Source of the DNA: Acidimicrobiia bacterium | GTDB lineage: Bacteria; Actinomycetota; Acidimicrobiia; Spongiisociales; JAHEDJ01 | Assembly (NCBI GenBank): GCA_035471805.1 | Contig: DATIPS010000033.1 | Location: forward strand, 39,701 to 103,700 | Direction of reading: 5' to 3' | Length of the DNA: 64,000 nucleotides | Shown: positions 53,190 to 60,748 of the stretch, piece by piece | How the letters are laid out: every line of letters starts with the position of its first letter | Position numbering within the stretch: position 1 is the stretch's first letter | Position numbers and translations under genes: made by a program | Notes under the pieces: model-generated | What the model saw: only the letters and a program-made list of their open reading frames with translations | The model's database searches: none | Told to the model about the DNA's origin: nothing

Positions 53190-53477
53190 ATGCTCCTCGG
53201 ACGTGTAGCCGGCACGCTTGTTGCCAGCCGGAAAGAGCCCCGATTGTCCGGGCTCAAGTTCCTCGTGCTCCAACAGCTCGACGTGGACAACACCGAGACG
53301 GGTAGCTACGTGGTGGCCGCCGACGCGGTCGGTGCCGGTGTCGGCGAGGTGGTTCTCTACGCAACGGGCAGCTCCGCCAGGCAGACGGAGTTCACGCACG
53401 AACGACCCTGCGACGCGGTGGTGATGGCCATCGTCGACACATGGGAGGTCGGCGGCGATGAGCGTTATCACAAGTAA
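53190..53477 (+). CDS. BMC-P pentameric vertex protein 1 (EutN/CcmL)
   Basis: A 95-aa EutN/CcmL-fold protein that caps shell vertices. It starts [21 protein letters not shown] and contains [24 protein letters not shown], then [11 protein letters not shown], all characteristic. ATG 53190 has AGGAGGG upstream. First of three BMC-P genes in the locus. Confidence 0.94.
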   Translation: MLLGRVAGTLVASRKEPRLSGLKFLVLQQLDVDNTETGSYVVAADAVGAGVGEVVLYATGSSARQTEFTHERPCDAVVMAIVDTWEVGGDERYHK

Positions 53478-53480
53478 CCA

Positions 53481-54944
53481 ATGAGCCTCCTCACCAACGA
53501 AGAGATCCGGGCGATCATCGAACGCGTCGACCGGCGGCTCGGGGATGTTGCCGCGTCGGACCGGCCCGCTTCTGCGCTCAGGGCGCAGGCCGCCCTGGCG
53601 GTCTCCGACGCGGAACTGGGTGACGGCATCTACCGCACGATCGACGACGCCGTCGCAGCCGCCGGACGCGCACAGCGGGCTTACGCGGCGATGGGCCTGG
53701 AGGCCCGCAAGTCCATTGTGGCGGCGATGCGGAAGGCGATGCTGGAGAACGCCGAGAACCTGGCGCTCCTTGCCCACACGGAGACCGGGCTCGGTCGCTA
53801 TGAGGACAAGATCCGCAAGAACCGGGTGGTCGCGCTGAAGACTCCGGGACCCGAAGACCTGGAGCCGGTGGCGATCACCGGCGACCAGGGGATGGCCGTG
53901 GTCGAGTGGGCTCCGTTCGGATTGATCGGGGCGATCACCCCGACGACCAATCCGACCTCAACGATCATCAACAATGCCATCGCGATCGTTTCTGCCGGCA
54001 ATGCTGCGATCTTCAACGTCCATCCAAACGCCAAGCGGGTTTCTGCTGAGAACATCCGCCTCCTCAACCGTGCCGCGGTGTCCGCCGGCGGACCTCCCGA
54101 TCTGGTCACGGCAATCCCCGAACCGACCGTCGACTCTGCCAAGGAACTAATGCACCACCCGGACGTGCCGGTCCTCCTCGTCACCGGCGGCCCGGGCGTT
54201 GTGCGTGAGGCGCAGCAGACGTCGAAGCGGGCGGTGGCAGCCGGTCCCGGCAACCCGCCCGTGGTCGTGGACGAGACGGCAGACATCGATCGGGCCGCCT
54301 CCGCCATCGTTTCCGGTGCTTCTTTCGACAACAACATCATCTGTGTGGACGAGAAGGAGGCAATCGTCGTCGATTCGGTGGCGGATCGGCTTCTGCGGGC
54401 GATGGCGGAGAAGGGCGCCTACATCCTCAAACAGCACGAACTCCAGCGTCTCGAGCGGGTCGTTTTCCGTGAGCTCGGCCCGCCCAACAGGCCGGGAGTC
54501 GTCAATCCGGAGTGGATCGGGAAGAATGCGTCGCTGATCCTGGCGCAGATCGGCGTGCAAGTCGCCGATGACGTCCGGTTGATCGTCGCGGATGTGCCCC
54601 GCGAACACAGCCTGGTCTGGACCGAGCAGATGATGCCGGTGTTCCCGGTCGTTCGGGTGCCGAACGTCGACGCGGCCATCGACCTGGCCGTCAAGGTCGA
54701 GCACGGGTTCCGGCACACTGCCGGCATTCATTCGACCAACGTTGAAACCATCACCCGCATGGCGCGGGCGATGAACTGTTCGATCTTCGTTGCCAACGGT
54801 TCTTTCTACACCGGCCTCGGTGAGGGCGGTGAGGGCTACTCGTCGTTTTCGATCGCCAGTCCGACCGGTGACGGTCTAACCCGCCCGCGCACGTTTTCGC
54901 GGGAGCGGCGGGTCACGGTCGTCGGCGCATTGAGGATCGTCTGA
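53481..54944 (+). CDS. CoA-acylating aldehyde dehydrogenase of the BMC (EutE/PduP type)
   Basis: Converts an aldehyde, here probably acetaldehyde from DeoC, with CoA and NAD to acyl-CoA and NADH. The catalytic Cys is near residue 288 in SFDNNIICVDEKEAIVV, the EutE/PduP pattern. FGLIGAITPTTNPTSTIINNAI and HPNAKRVSAENIRLLNRA are further family motifs. An N-terminal helix (LTNEEIRAIIERVDRRLGDV) joined by a linker is a probable encapsulation peptide. It starts 3 bp behind the BMC-P stop; its own stop overlaps the next start by one base. Confidence 0.95.
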   Translation: MSLLTNEEIRAIIERVDRRLGDVAASDRPASALRAQAALAVSDAELGDGIYRTIDDAVAAAGRAQRAYAAMGLEARKSIVAAMRKAMLENAENLALLAHTETGLGRYEDKIRKNRVVALKTPGPEDLEPVAITGDQGMAVVEWAPFGLIGAITPTTNPTSTIINNAIAIVSAGNAAIFNVHPNAKRVSAENIRLLNRAAVSAGGPPDLVTAIPEPTVDSAKELMHHPDVPVLLVTGGPGVVREAQQTSKRAVAAGPGNPPVVVDETADIDRAASAIVSGASFDNNIICVDEKEAIVVDSVADRLLRAMAEKGAYILKQHELQRLERVVFRELGPPNRPGVVNPEWIGKNASLILAQIGVQVADDVRLIVADVPREHSLVWTEQMMPVFPVVRVPNVDAAIDLAVKVEHGFRHTAGIHSTNVETITRMARAMNCSIFVANGSFYTGLGEGGEGYSSFSIASPTGDGLTRPRTFSRERRVTVVGALRIV

Positions 54945-55531
54945 TGCCCATGCAGCCCGCAGTCGCGTTGCTCGAGTTCGACTCGATCGCAGTCGGCATC
55001 GAGACCGGCGACGCGATGATCAAGCGCGCTCCTCTGGATGTGATCAGGGCGGGGACCGTTCATCCGGGCAAGTACCTGGTGCTCATCGGCGGGCGGGTTG
55101 CCGACGTCGAGGAAGCGCTCGAGGCCGGGCGCCTCGCCGGGTCCGGTCATCTCATCGACGAGATGCTGCTGCCGGACGTTCACGACGACGTCGTGGCGGC
55201 ACTGGCCGGTGCACGGGCGGCAGGTCCCGGGGAGGCTCTGGGCATAATCGAAACGTCGACCGTGGCCGCCGTGATCGAAGCCGCCGACGCCGGCCGCAAA
55301 GGTGCGGAAGTCACCCTGCGGGAGATCCGGATGGCCGACGGTCTGGGAGGCAAGGGCTACTTGCTCTTCTCGGGCCCGGTTGCCGAGGTCGAAGCGGCCG
55401 TGGAGATTGGGTGCGCCCGGGCGCCGGATCAGATCATTGCGGGTCGTGTGATCGCACAGATCCACGAGGAGATGGATGAGAACCTGGTCGAGGACGGCAG
55501 GTTCCGGAAACGGATGAGAGATGAGGCGTAG
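54944..55531 (+). CDS. BMC-T tandem-domain shell protein 2
   Basis: A 195-aa protein with two BMC domains: PAVALLEFDSIAVGIETGDAMIKRAP with VHPGKYLVLIGGRVADVEEAL, then GEALGIIETSTVAAVIEAADAGRKGA with GGKGYLLFSGPVAEVEAAVE. The sequence differs clearly from the first BMC-T, so the shell has two pseudohexamer types. The C-terminal tail (MDENLVEDGRFRKRMRDEA) is charged. It could start at ATG 54944 or ATG 54950. An 89-bp spacer follows, the only real gap in the operon. Confidence 0.9.
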   Translation: MPMQPAVALLEFDSIAVGIETGDAMIKRAPLDVIRAGTVHPGKYLVLIGGRVADVEEALEAGRLAGSGHLIDEMLLPDVHDDVVAALAGARAAGPGEALGIIETSTVAAVIEAADAGRKGAEVTLREIRMADGLGGKGYLLFSGPVAEVEAAVEIGCARAPDQIIAGRVIAQIHEEMDENLVEDGRFRKRMRDEA

Positions 55532-55620
55532 ATGAAGGCGCAGCTTGCTCTCTCTGCCTCGAACACCGGACGTCCGCCCCCCCGGGAGCGGGGTGCGGGC
55601 ATGGTGCCGGGAGGAGCGAC

Positions 55621-55932
55621 GTGCAGTTAGCGAGGGTCATCGGGACCGTCGTGGCGACCGAGAAGACACCGAATCTCGAGGGCGTCAAGTTCCTGATCGT
55701 GCAGCCGCTGACCAAGGATCTGGAGCCGAAGGGACGGCCGGTTGTCGCGGCCGACGGTGTCGCCATGGCGGGACCGGACGAACTCGTCTACATCGTCGGA
55801 TCCCGTGAGGCGGCGCAGGCCATGCCCGAGCCCTTTGTGCCGGTGGATCACGCCATCGTCGGGATTGTGGATGAAGTAGCTCTGGCGCCGAGGGCGGGTC
55901 GCCACTCGCCGGTCGAAGAAGGTGCCCGATGA
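55621..55932 (+). CDS. BMC-P pentameric vertex protein 2
   Basis: A 103-aa EutN/CcmL protein starting QLARVIGTVVATEKTPNLEGVKFLIVQPL, with VVAADGVAMAGPDELVYIVGSREAA and DHAIVGIVDEVAL. A short extra C-terminal tail (PRAGRHSPVEEGAR) extends beyond the usual end. GTG 55621 has GGGAGGAG upstream. The spacer before it holds a diverged copy of the intergenic repeat seen at 13.4-13.7 kb. It overlaps the next gene by 4 bp. Confidence 0.92.
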   Translation: MQLARVIGTVVATEKTPNLEGVKFLIVQPLTKDLEPKGRPVVAADGVAMAGPDELVYIVGSREAAQAMPEPFVPVDHAIVGIVDEVALAPRAGRHSPVEEGAR

Positions 55933-56198
55933 AGATTGCCAGGGTGGCAGGGACGGTTGTGTCAACGATAAGTGCCCCCGTTTTCGACGGACGGAGATTG
56001 TTGCTGTGCGACTACGTTGATCCCTCCGGAGAACCGACGGGCGACTATGTGATCGCCGTCGATGTAGTCGACGCCGGAGCGGGGGAGACCGTTCTGATCC
56101 TCGATGAGGGCAATGGGGCGCGTCAGATCATGGAGATGAAGGTCGCGCCGATAAGAGCGGTGGTCGTCGGTGTTGTGGACGAGGTCGAAAGCGCATGA
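55929..56198 (+). CDS. BMC-P pentameric vertex protein 3
   Basis: An 89-aa EutN/CcmL protein: MKIARVAGTVVSTISAPVFDG, then DYVIAVDVVDAGAGETVLILDEGNGAR and AVVVGVVDEVE. Three distinct BMC-P genes in one operon allow different vertices or mixed pentamers. Start and stop both overlap neighbours by 4 bp (ATGA), linking it to the pyrophosphatase gene. Confidence 0.93.
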   Translation: MKIARVAGTVVSTISAPVFDGRRLLLCDYVDPSGEPTGDYVIAVDVVDAGAGETVLILDEGNGARQIMEMKVAPIRAVVVGVVDEVESA

Positions 56199-56857
56199 CC
56201 GACGCCCAGCGCCTCTTCTCGAAGCTGCTCCGAGCCCATCCGTGGCATGGAGTTGCGATCGGACCGGACGCACCGGCGCGTGTCACCGCCTATGTGGAGA
56301 TCGTCCCCTCCGACACCGTCAAGTACGAACTGGACAAGGACACGGGGATTCTCAAGGTCGACAGGCCTCAGCAGTTCTCCAACGTCTATCCCACTCTGTA
56401 CGGATTGATCCCGCAGACCTATTGCGGCGACCGGGTCGCCGAGTTCTGCATGGAGCGGGCGTCACGCACCGGAATCGTCGGTGACGGAGACCCTTTGGAT
56501 GTCTGTGTCCTGGCCGAGAAATCGATCACCCACGGAGACATCCTCCTGCCGGTGGTGCCAATCGGCGGGTTGCGGATGATCGACGGTGACGAGGCCGACG
56601 ACAAGATCATCGCCGTCATGCAGGGTGACGCCATCTACGGCCACATGGAGGACATCAAAGACTGCCCTCCCGCCTTGGTCGATCGTCTCAACCACTACTT
56701 CCTCACCTACAAGGACGCCCCCGGTGCGCCGAGTCGGAAGGCGGAGATAACGCACGTGTACGGGAGTTCCGATGCCCACGAAGTAATCGAGCGCAGCATG
56801 GCCGACTACTTCGAGCTGTTCGGTGATGTCCAGGGTTTGCGCGAGTCGCTCGAATGA
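56195..56857 (+). CDS. ppa: Inorganic pyrophosphatase (family I), coupled to the BMC operon
   Basis: Hydrolyses pyrophosphate to phosphate. Family I landmarks: AYVEIVPSDTVKYELDKDTGILKVDRPQ (active-site Glu and Lys), YGLIPQTYCG, and DGDPLDVCVL with the metal-binding Asp residues near 98-103. GLRMIDGDEADDKIIAV completes the site. The 220-aa length and HPWHG motif near residue 15 mark a longer subgroup than E. coli PPase. The first 14 residues could form a short amphipathic helix. ATG 56195 overlaps the BMC-P stop by 4 bp, so it is made with the shell. Whether it enters the compartment is unknown. Confidence 0.9.
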   Translation: MTDAQRLFSKLLRAHPWHGVAIGPDAPARVTAYVEIVPSDTVKYELDKDTGILKVDRPQQFSNVYPTLYGLIPQTYCGDRVAEFCMERASRTGIVGDGDPLDVCVLAEKSITHGDILLPVVPIGGLRMIDGDEADDKIIAVMQGDAIYGHMEDIKDCPPALVDRLNHYFLTYKDAPGAPSRKAEITHVYGSSDAHEVIERSMADYFELFGDVQGLRESLE

Positions 56858-56861
56858 AAAC

Positions 56862-56900
56862 TTGACAAGTTGACATCAACTTGACATCATTCTGACATCA
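56862..56900 (+). promoter_or_regulatory. Helically phased direct repeats upstream of the MFS gene
   Basis: TGACATCA occurs at 56871-56878, 56882-56889 and 56893-56900, exactly 11 bp apart, with a shorter TTGACA at 56862. The AT-rich block begins 5 bp after the pyrophosphatase stop. Three sites on one face of the helix look like an operator for a tandem-binding regulator, such as an OmpR/PhoB-type response regulator. TTGACA copies could also serve as -35 boxes, but no matching -10 is clear. Confidence 0.6.
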
Positions 56901-56916
56901 CAAGGCTGGAGAGTTT

Positions 56917-58242
56917 ATGAGTGGGCAACGCAGCGGGTTCCAGACATTCTTGATCGTTTGGGTCGGTCAACTCATCTCGGTGACCGGTTCGACCATCACC
57001 GGCTTCGGGCTGGCGATCTGGGTATACCTCGAGACCGACAGCGTCACGCTCCTGGCCGTCCTGACCCTGGCGGCCAGCGTTCCCGGTATGGCCGCCACAC
57101 CGTTTGCCGGTCCACTGGTCGACCGGATGGACCGGCGGAGGGTGATGTTGCTGGCGGACTCGGCGGCCGGCCTGGCCACGATGGTGGCTGCGCTGCTCTA
57201 TTTCACGGGCAACCTCGAGGTCTGGCACATCTATCCGATCGCGGCCGCCGGCTCGATTGCGAACGCTTTCCAGGAGCCCGCTTATCTCGCCTCCGTGCCG
57301 TTGCTCGTTCCGAAGGCGCATATCGGGAGGGCCAATGGAATGATCCAGCTCGGGCCTGCCATTGGAACGATCGCCGCCCCGGCACTGGCGGGTGTCCTGG
57401 TACTGATCGCCGGAATCGGGGCGGTCTTGCTGGTCGACATGGTGACCTTCATCATCGCCGTATCCACTCTGCTGGCCGTGCGGATTCCGCGTCCGGCACC
57501 GTCCGCGGAGGCGAGCGATGCAGGCGAACCGCTTCTGAAGGGCTTCGCCCGGGCCTGGAGGTACCTTCGAGAGCGCCCCGGGCTATTCGGATTCCTGCTC
57601 ATGGCCGCCGTTCTGAACTTCATCCTCGGCTTCGCGAACGTTCTCTACCTCCCGCTCCTGCTCAGCTTCTCGAATGAGGCCGCCGCAGGCGGGATCATGT
57701 CGATCGCCGGAGTGGGCATGCTCGTCGGGTCGGTCGTGATGAGTGCCTGGGGCGGACCGAAGCGCCGCGTGCCCGGGATGCTGGCTTTCATGGCGGTGTC
57801 CGGTGTTGCCGTTTCCCTGACGGGTATCAGGGAATCGGTGCCGCTGGTTGCGGCATCTGTGTTTCTGCTGATGGCGACGGTCGCCATCATCAACGGGACT
57901 TCACAGGCTCTCTGGCAAGTCAAGATCTCACCCGACATGCAGGGCAGGGTCTTCTCGGTGCGGCGATTGCTGGCCCAGTTCGCAGCTCCGATTTCCTACC
58001 TCCTCGCAGGTCCGTTGGCCGACTCCGTGTTCGAACCGGCGCTGGCCGACGATGGGTTGTTGGCAGGTTCGGTGGGTTCGCTCATCGGAACCGGACCCGG
58101 TCGTGGGATCGGCTTCGCTTTCGTGCTCATGGGTGCCGCCACCGTGTTCGTGGCTCTGGTCACCTATGCGCGTCCGCACATTCGCAACCTCGAGTTAGTA
58201 CTCCCGGACATGATCGGCGAGCCGGTTCCCGCCGAGGCTTGA
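56917..58242 (+). CDS. MFS exporter 1
   Basis: A 441-aa major facilitator with about 12 helices. Features include a DRxDRR loop (LVDRMDRRRVMLLAD, near residue 70) between helices 2 and 3, the EPAYLASVPLLV segment in helix 4-5, and a central cytoplasmic loop near 195-210. It resembles the MFS_3/EntS-type drug or siderophore exporters. SD GGAG lies before ATG. The upstream triple repeat suggests regulation separate from the BMC operon. The gene at 59429 is a close paralogue. Confidence 0.87.
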   Translation: MSGQRSGFQTFLIVWVGQLISVTGSTITGFGLAIWVYLETDSVTLLAVLTLAASVPGMAATPFAGPLVDRMDRRRVMLLADSAAGLATMVAALLYFTGNLEVWHIYPIAAAGSIANAFQEPAYLASVPLLVPKAHIGRANGMIQLGPAIGTIAAPALAGVLVLIAGIGAVLLVDMVTFIIAVSTLLAVRIPRPAPSAEASDAGEPLLKGFARAWRYLRERPGLFGFLLMAAVLNFILGFANVLYLPLLLSFSNEAAAGGIMSIAGVGMLVGSVVMSAWGGPKRRVPGMLAFMAVSGVAVSLTGIRESVPLVAASVFLLMATVAIINGTSQALWQVKISPDMQGRVFSVRRLLAQFAAPISYLLAGPLADSVFEPALADDGLLAGSVGSLIGTGPGRGIGFAFVLMGAATVFVALVTYARPHIRNLELVLPDMIGEPVPAEA

Positions 58243-58290
58243 GTCCGGCATGGTCGGGCGTGCGGCGGTATCGTTGGTTCACGCTGACGG

Positions 58291-59439
58291 ATGGAGCCCG
58301 ACATGGCGTTGATCGAGCCCAGTTTCACTATGGGGATCGAGGAGGAGTACCTCCTTGTTGATCTGGAGACTCGCGATCTCGTACAGGATCCGCCGCCCGA
58401 CGTGATGGCCAAGAGCCAGAGTCGCCTACTCGATCAGGTCGGACCCGAGTTTCTGCGGTCCCAGATCGAGGTCGGCACCAGGGTTTGTTCGAACATCCAG
58501 GAAGCCCGTTCGGATCTCGCCCGCCTTCGCCACAACGTGGCCGAGGTGGCCGGGGAGCACCGGATGGGTCTGATCGCGGCCAGCACGCATCCGTTCGCCC
58601 GGTGGGGTGAGCAGCTTCCCACCGACAAAGACAGATACCTGGAACTGGAACGCGACATGCAGGCGGTCGTGCGACGATTGGTCATCTGCGGGATGCACGT
58701 ACATGTGGGGATCGAAGACGACGATCTTCGCATCGATCTGATGAACCAGGTTTCGTACTTCCTGCCGCACATTCTGGCGGCGAGTACCTCGTCCCCGTTC
58801 TGGCACGGCAACGACACGGGACTCAAGAGCTATCGGATGTCGGTCTTCAAGTCGCTACCTAGGACCGGACTGCCGGAGCACTTCTCGAGCTGGGGCGAAT
58901 ACCAGCGGCACGTCAACGTGCTGGTCGAAGCCGGCATCATCCAGGATGCCACCAAGCTGTGGTGGGATGTGCGGCCCAGCGCCCGCTATCCGACCATCGA
59001 GATGCGAGTCTCAGACATCTGCACCCGGATGGAAGACGCGATCACGCTGGCCGCCGTGTTCGTTCTGCTCCTACGGATGCTCTACCGGCGCCGCCGGAAG
59101 AACCAACGCTGGCGTACCTACGCCAACATGCTGGTCGCAGAGAACACCTGGCGTGCACAACGCTACGGTGTCGACGGGTCGCTGATGGACTACGGCCGGG
59201 GTGAACTGGTTCCCTACACGCAACTGGCCGATGAACTCATCGAGTTGCTCTGGCGCGATGCCGACGAGGCGGGCATGACCGACGAGCTTCAGCATCTGGC
59301 GGTGATCGCCAGGGAGGGAACCAGTGCAGACCGGCAACTGTCCGTCTACACCACCGCGTTGGACGGCGGTGCCGATCAGCACGAGGCTCTCAAAGAAGTG
59401 GTCGACATGCTGATGCGCGAAACGATCGATGGAGTCTGA
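58291..59439 (+). CDS. YbdK-type carboxylate-amine ligase (GCS2 family)
   Basis: A 382-aa ATP-dependent ligase of the glutamate-cysteine ligase type 2 family. The N-terminal TMGIEEEYLLVDLETRDL is the metal/ATP-binding start. CGMHVHVGIEDDDLRIDLMNQ near residue 130 and WWDVRPSARYPTIEMRVSDICTRMEDA near 225 are hallmarks. YbdK members have weak glutamate-cysteine ligase activity, and the true product is often unknown. In a mycothiol organism, glutathione synthesis is not expected. The start may be ATG 58291 or ATG 58303. The 3' end overlaps the second MFS gene by 11 bp, so ligase and exporter may act together. Confidence 0.87.
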   Translation: MEPDMALIEPSFTMGIEEEYLLVDLETRDLVQDPPPDVMAKSQSRLLDQVGPEFLRSQIEVGTRVCSNIQEARSDLARLRHNVAEVAGEHRMGLIAASTHPFARWGEQLPTDKDRYLELERDMQAVVRRLVICGMHVHVGIEDDDLRIDLMNQVSYFLPHILAASTSSPFWHGNDTGLKSYRMSVFKSLPRTGLPEHFSSWGEYQRHVNVLVEAGIIQDATKLWWDVRPSARYPTIEMRVSDICTRMEDAITLAAVFVLLLRMLYRRRRKNQRWRTYANMLVAENTWRAQRYGVDGSLMDYGRGELVPYTQLADELIELLWRDADEAGMTDELQHLAVIAREGTSADRQLSVYTTALDGGADQHEALKEVVDMLMRETIDGV

Positions 59440-60748
59440 GCCGGCTGGAGGCAGCTTCGGTACGTTTCTGATCGTTTGGATCGGCCAACTCGTGTCCGTG
59501 CTGGGGTCCACGCTGACCGGATTCGCAATGGGTATCTGGGTGTTCATCGAGACCGGTTCGGTGACGACCTTCGCTCTCATCATCGTGACGGCCAATGTGC
59601 CGGGACTCGTTGCCAGCCCGTTGGCCGGTTCGGTCGTCGACCGCGTTGACAGACGTTTGGTGATGCTCGTTGCCGATATCGCAGCCGGTGTATCCACCGG
59701 CGTGGCGGCGACCTTGTTCCTCACAGGCGCCCTGGAGATCTGGCACCTCTACCCGGTAGCTGCAGTCGGGGCAATCGCCAACGCGTTTCAGGAGCCCGCC
59801 TACGGGGCTTCGGTTCCACTGCTGGTACCGAAGCGCCATCTCGGAAGGGCCAACGGCCTGGTCCAGGCAGGACCCTCGCTCGGCGCCGTGGTTGCGCCGA
59901 TCATGGCCGCCGCGCTGGTTGCCACGGCAGGGCTCGGCGTGGTCCTGATCATCGACCTGGTCACGTTCGTGGTTGCGGTGGCCACGCTCACGGTTGTTCG
60001 CATTCCCCGCCCCGAGGCCATCCGGGAGGATGAAGCCGGGGCGTCTCTGTGGCGCAGCTTCTCCTTCGGTTGGAACTATCTGCGTGCGCGACCGGGGCTC
60101 CTCGGATTGCTGGGCGTCTACGCGGTCGGCAACTTCATGCTGTCCGCCGTCGGACTGCTCTATCTCCCGCTCATCCTGGCATTCAGCACAGAGACCGCCT
60201 ACGGAGCCGTGATGTCGGTCGGCGGCGCCGGCATGTTGCTCGGGTCGGTGGTGATGAGTGCCTGGGGAGGGCCGAGAAGACGAATCGCGGGGATCATGGG
60301 GATGATGGGTGTCGCAGGGGTGGGGGTGGCCCTCGCCGGCATATGGGAATCGGTGTGGTTGATTGCCGTGTTCGGTTCCATCGACATGTTTCTCGCTCCG
60401 ATCATCAACGGTACAAGCCAAACCCTCTGGCAGACAAAGGTCGCCCCGGCGGTCCAGGGGCGGGTCTTTGCCGTTCGCAGGATGGTCGCCTTTGTCATCT
60501 ACCCGGTGTCGCTGCTGCTCACCGGCCCGCTCGCAGACCGCGTGTTCGAACCGGCGTTGATGCCCGACGGTGTGCTGGCCGGTTCGGTCGGGCTCATCCT
60601 CGGCACCGGCCGGGGTCGCGGCGTCGGACTGATGATTGTCATGGCCGGTGTCGGAACGACTCTTGCCGCGTTGTGGGGTTGGCGGCGGCGGAGTGTGCGC
60701 AGTTTGGAGACTGAAGTCCCGGACGCGCTGGAGGTTCCTTCTACCTGA
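59429..60748 (+). CDS. MFS exporter 2 (paralogue of exporter 1)
   Basis: A 439-aa major facilitator very similar in layout to the protein at 56917: FGTFLIVWIGQLVSVLGSTLTGFA near the start, VVDRVDRRLVMLVAD, then IANAFQEPAYGASVPLLVPKRHLGRANG and SVVMSAWGGPRRRIAG. The tandem pair with the ligase between them suggests duplication and possibly diverged substrates. Translation is coupled both upstream (11-bp overlap) and downstream (one base). Confidence 0.87.
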   Translation: MESEPAGGSFGTFLIVWIGQLVSVLGSTLTGFAMGIWVFIETGSVTTFALIIVTANVPGLVASPLAGSVVDRVDRRLVMLVADIAAGVSTGVAATLFLTGALEIWHLYPVAAVGAIANAFQEPAYGASVPLLVPKRHLGRANGLVQAGPSLGAVVAPIMAAALVATAGLGVVLIIDLVTFVVAVATLTVVRIPRPEAIREDEAGASLWRSFSFGWNYLRARPGLLGLLGVYAVGNFMLSAVGLLYLPLILAFSTETAYGAVMSVGGAGMLLGSVVMSAWGGPRRRIAGIMGMMGVAGVGVALAGIWESVWLIAVFGSIDMFLAPIINGTSQTLWQTKVAPAVQGRVFAVRRMVAFVIYPVSLLLTGPLADRVFEPALMPDGVLAGSVGLILGTGRGRGVGLMIVMAGVGTTLAALWGWRRRSVRSLETEVPDALEVPST

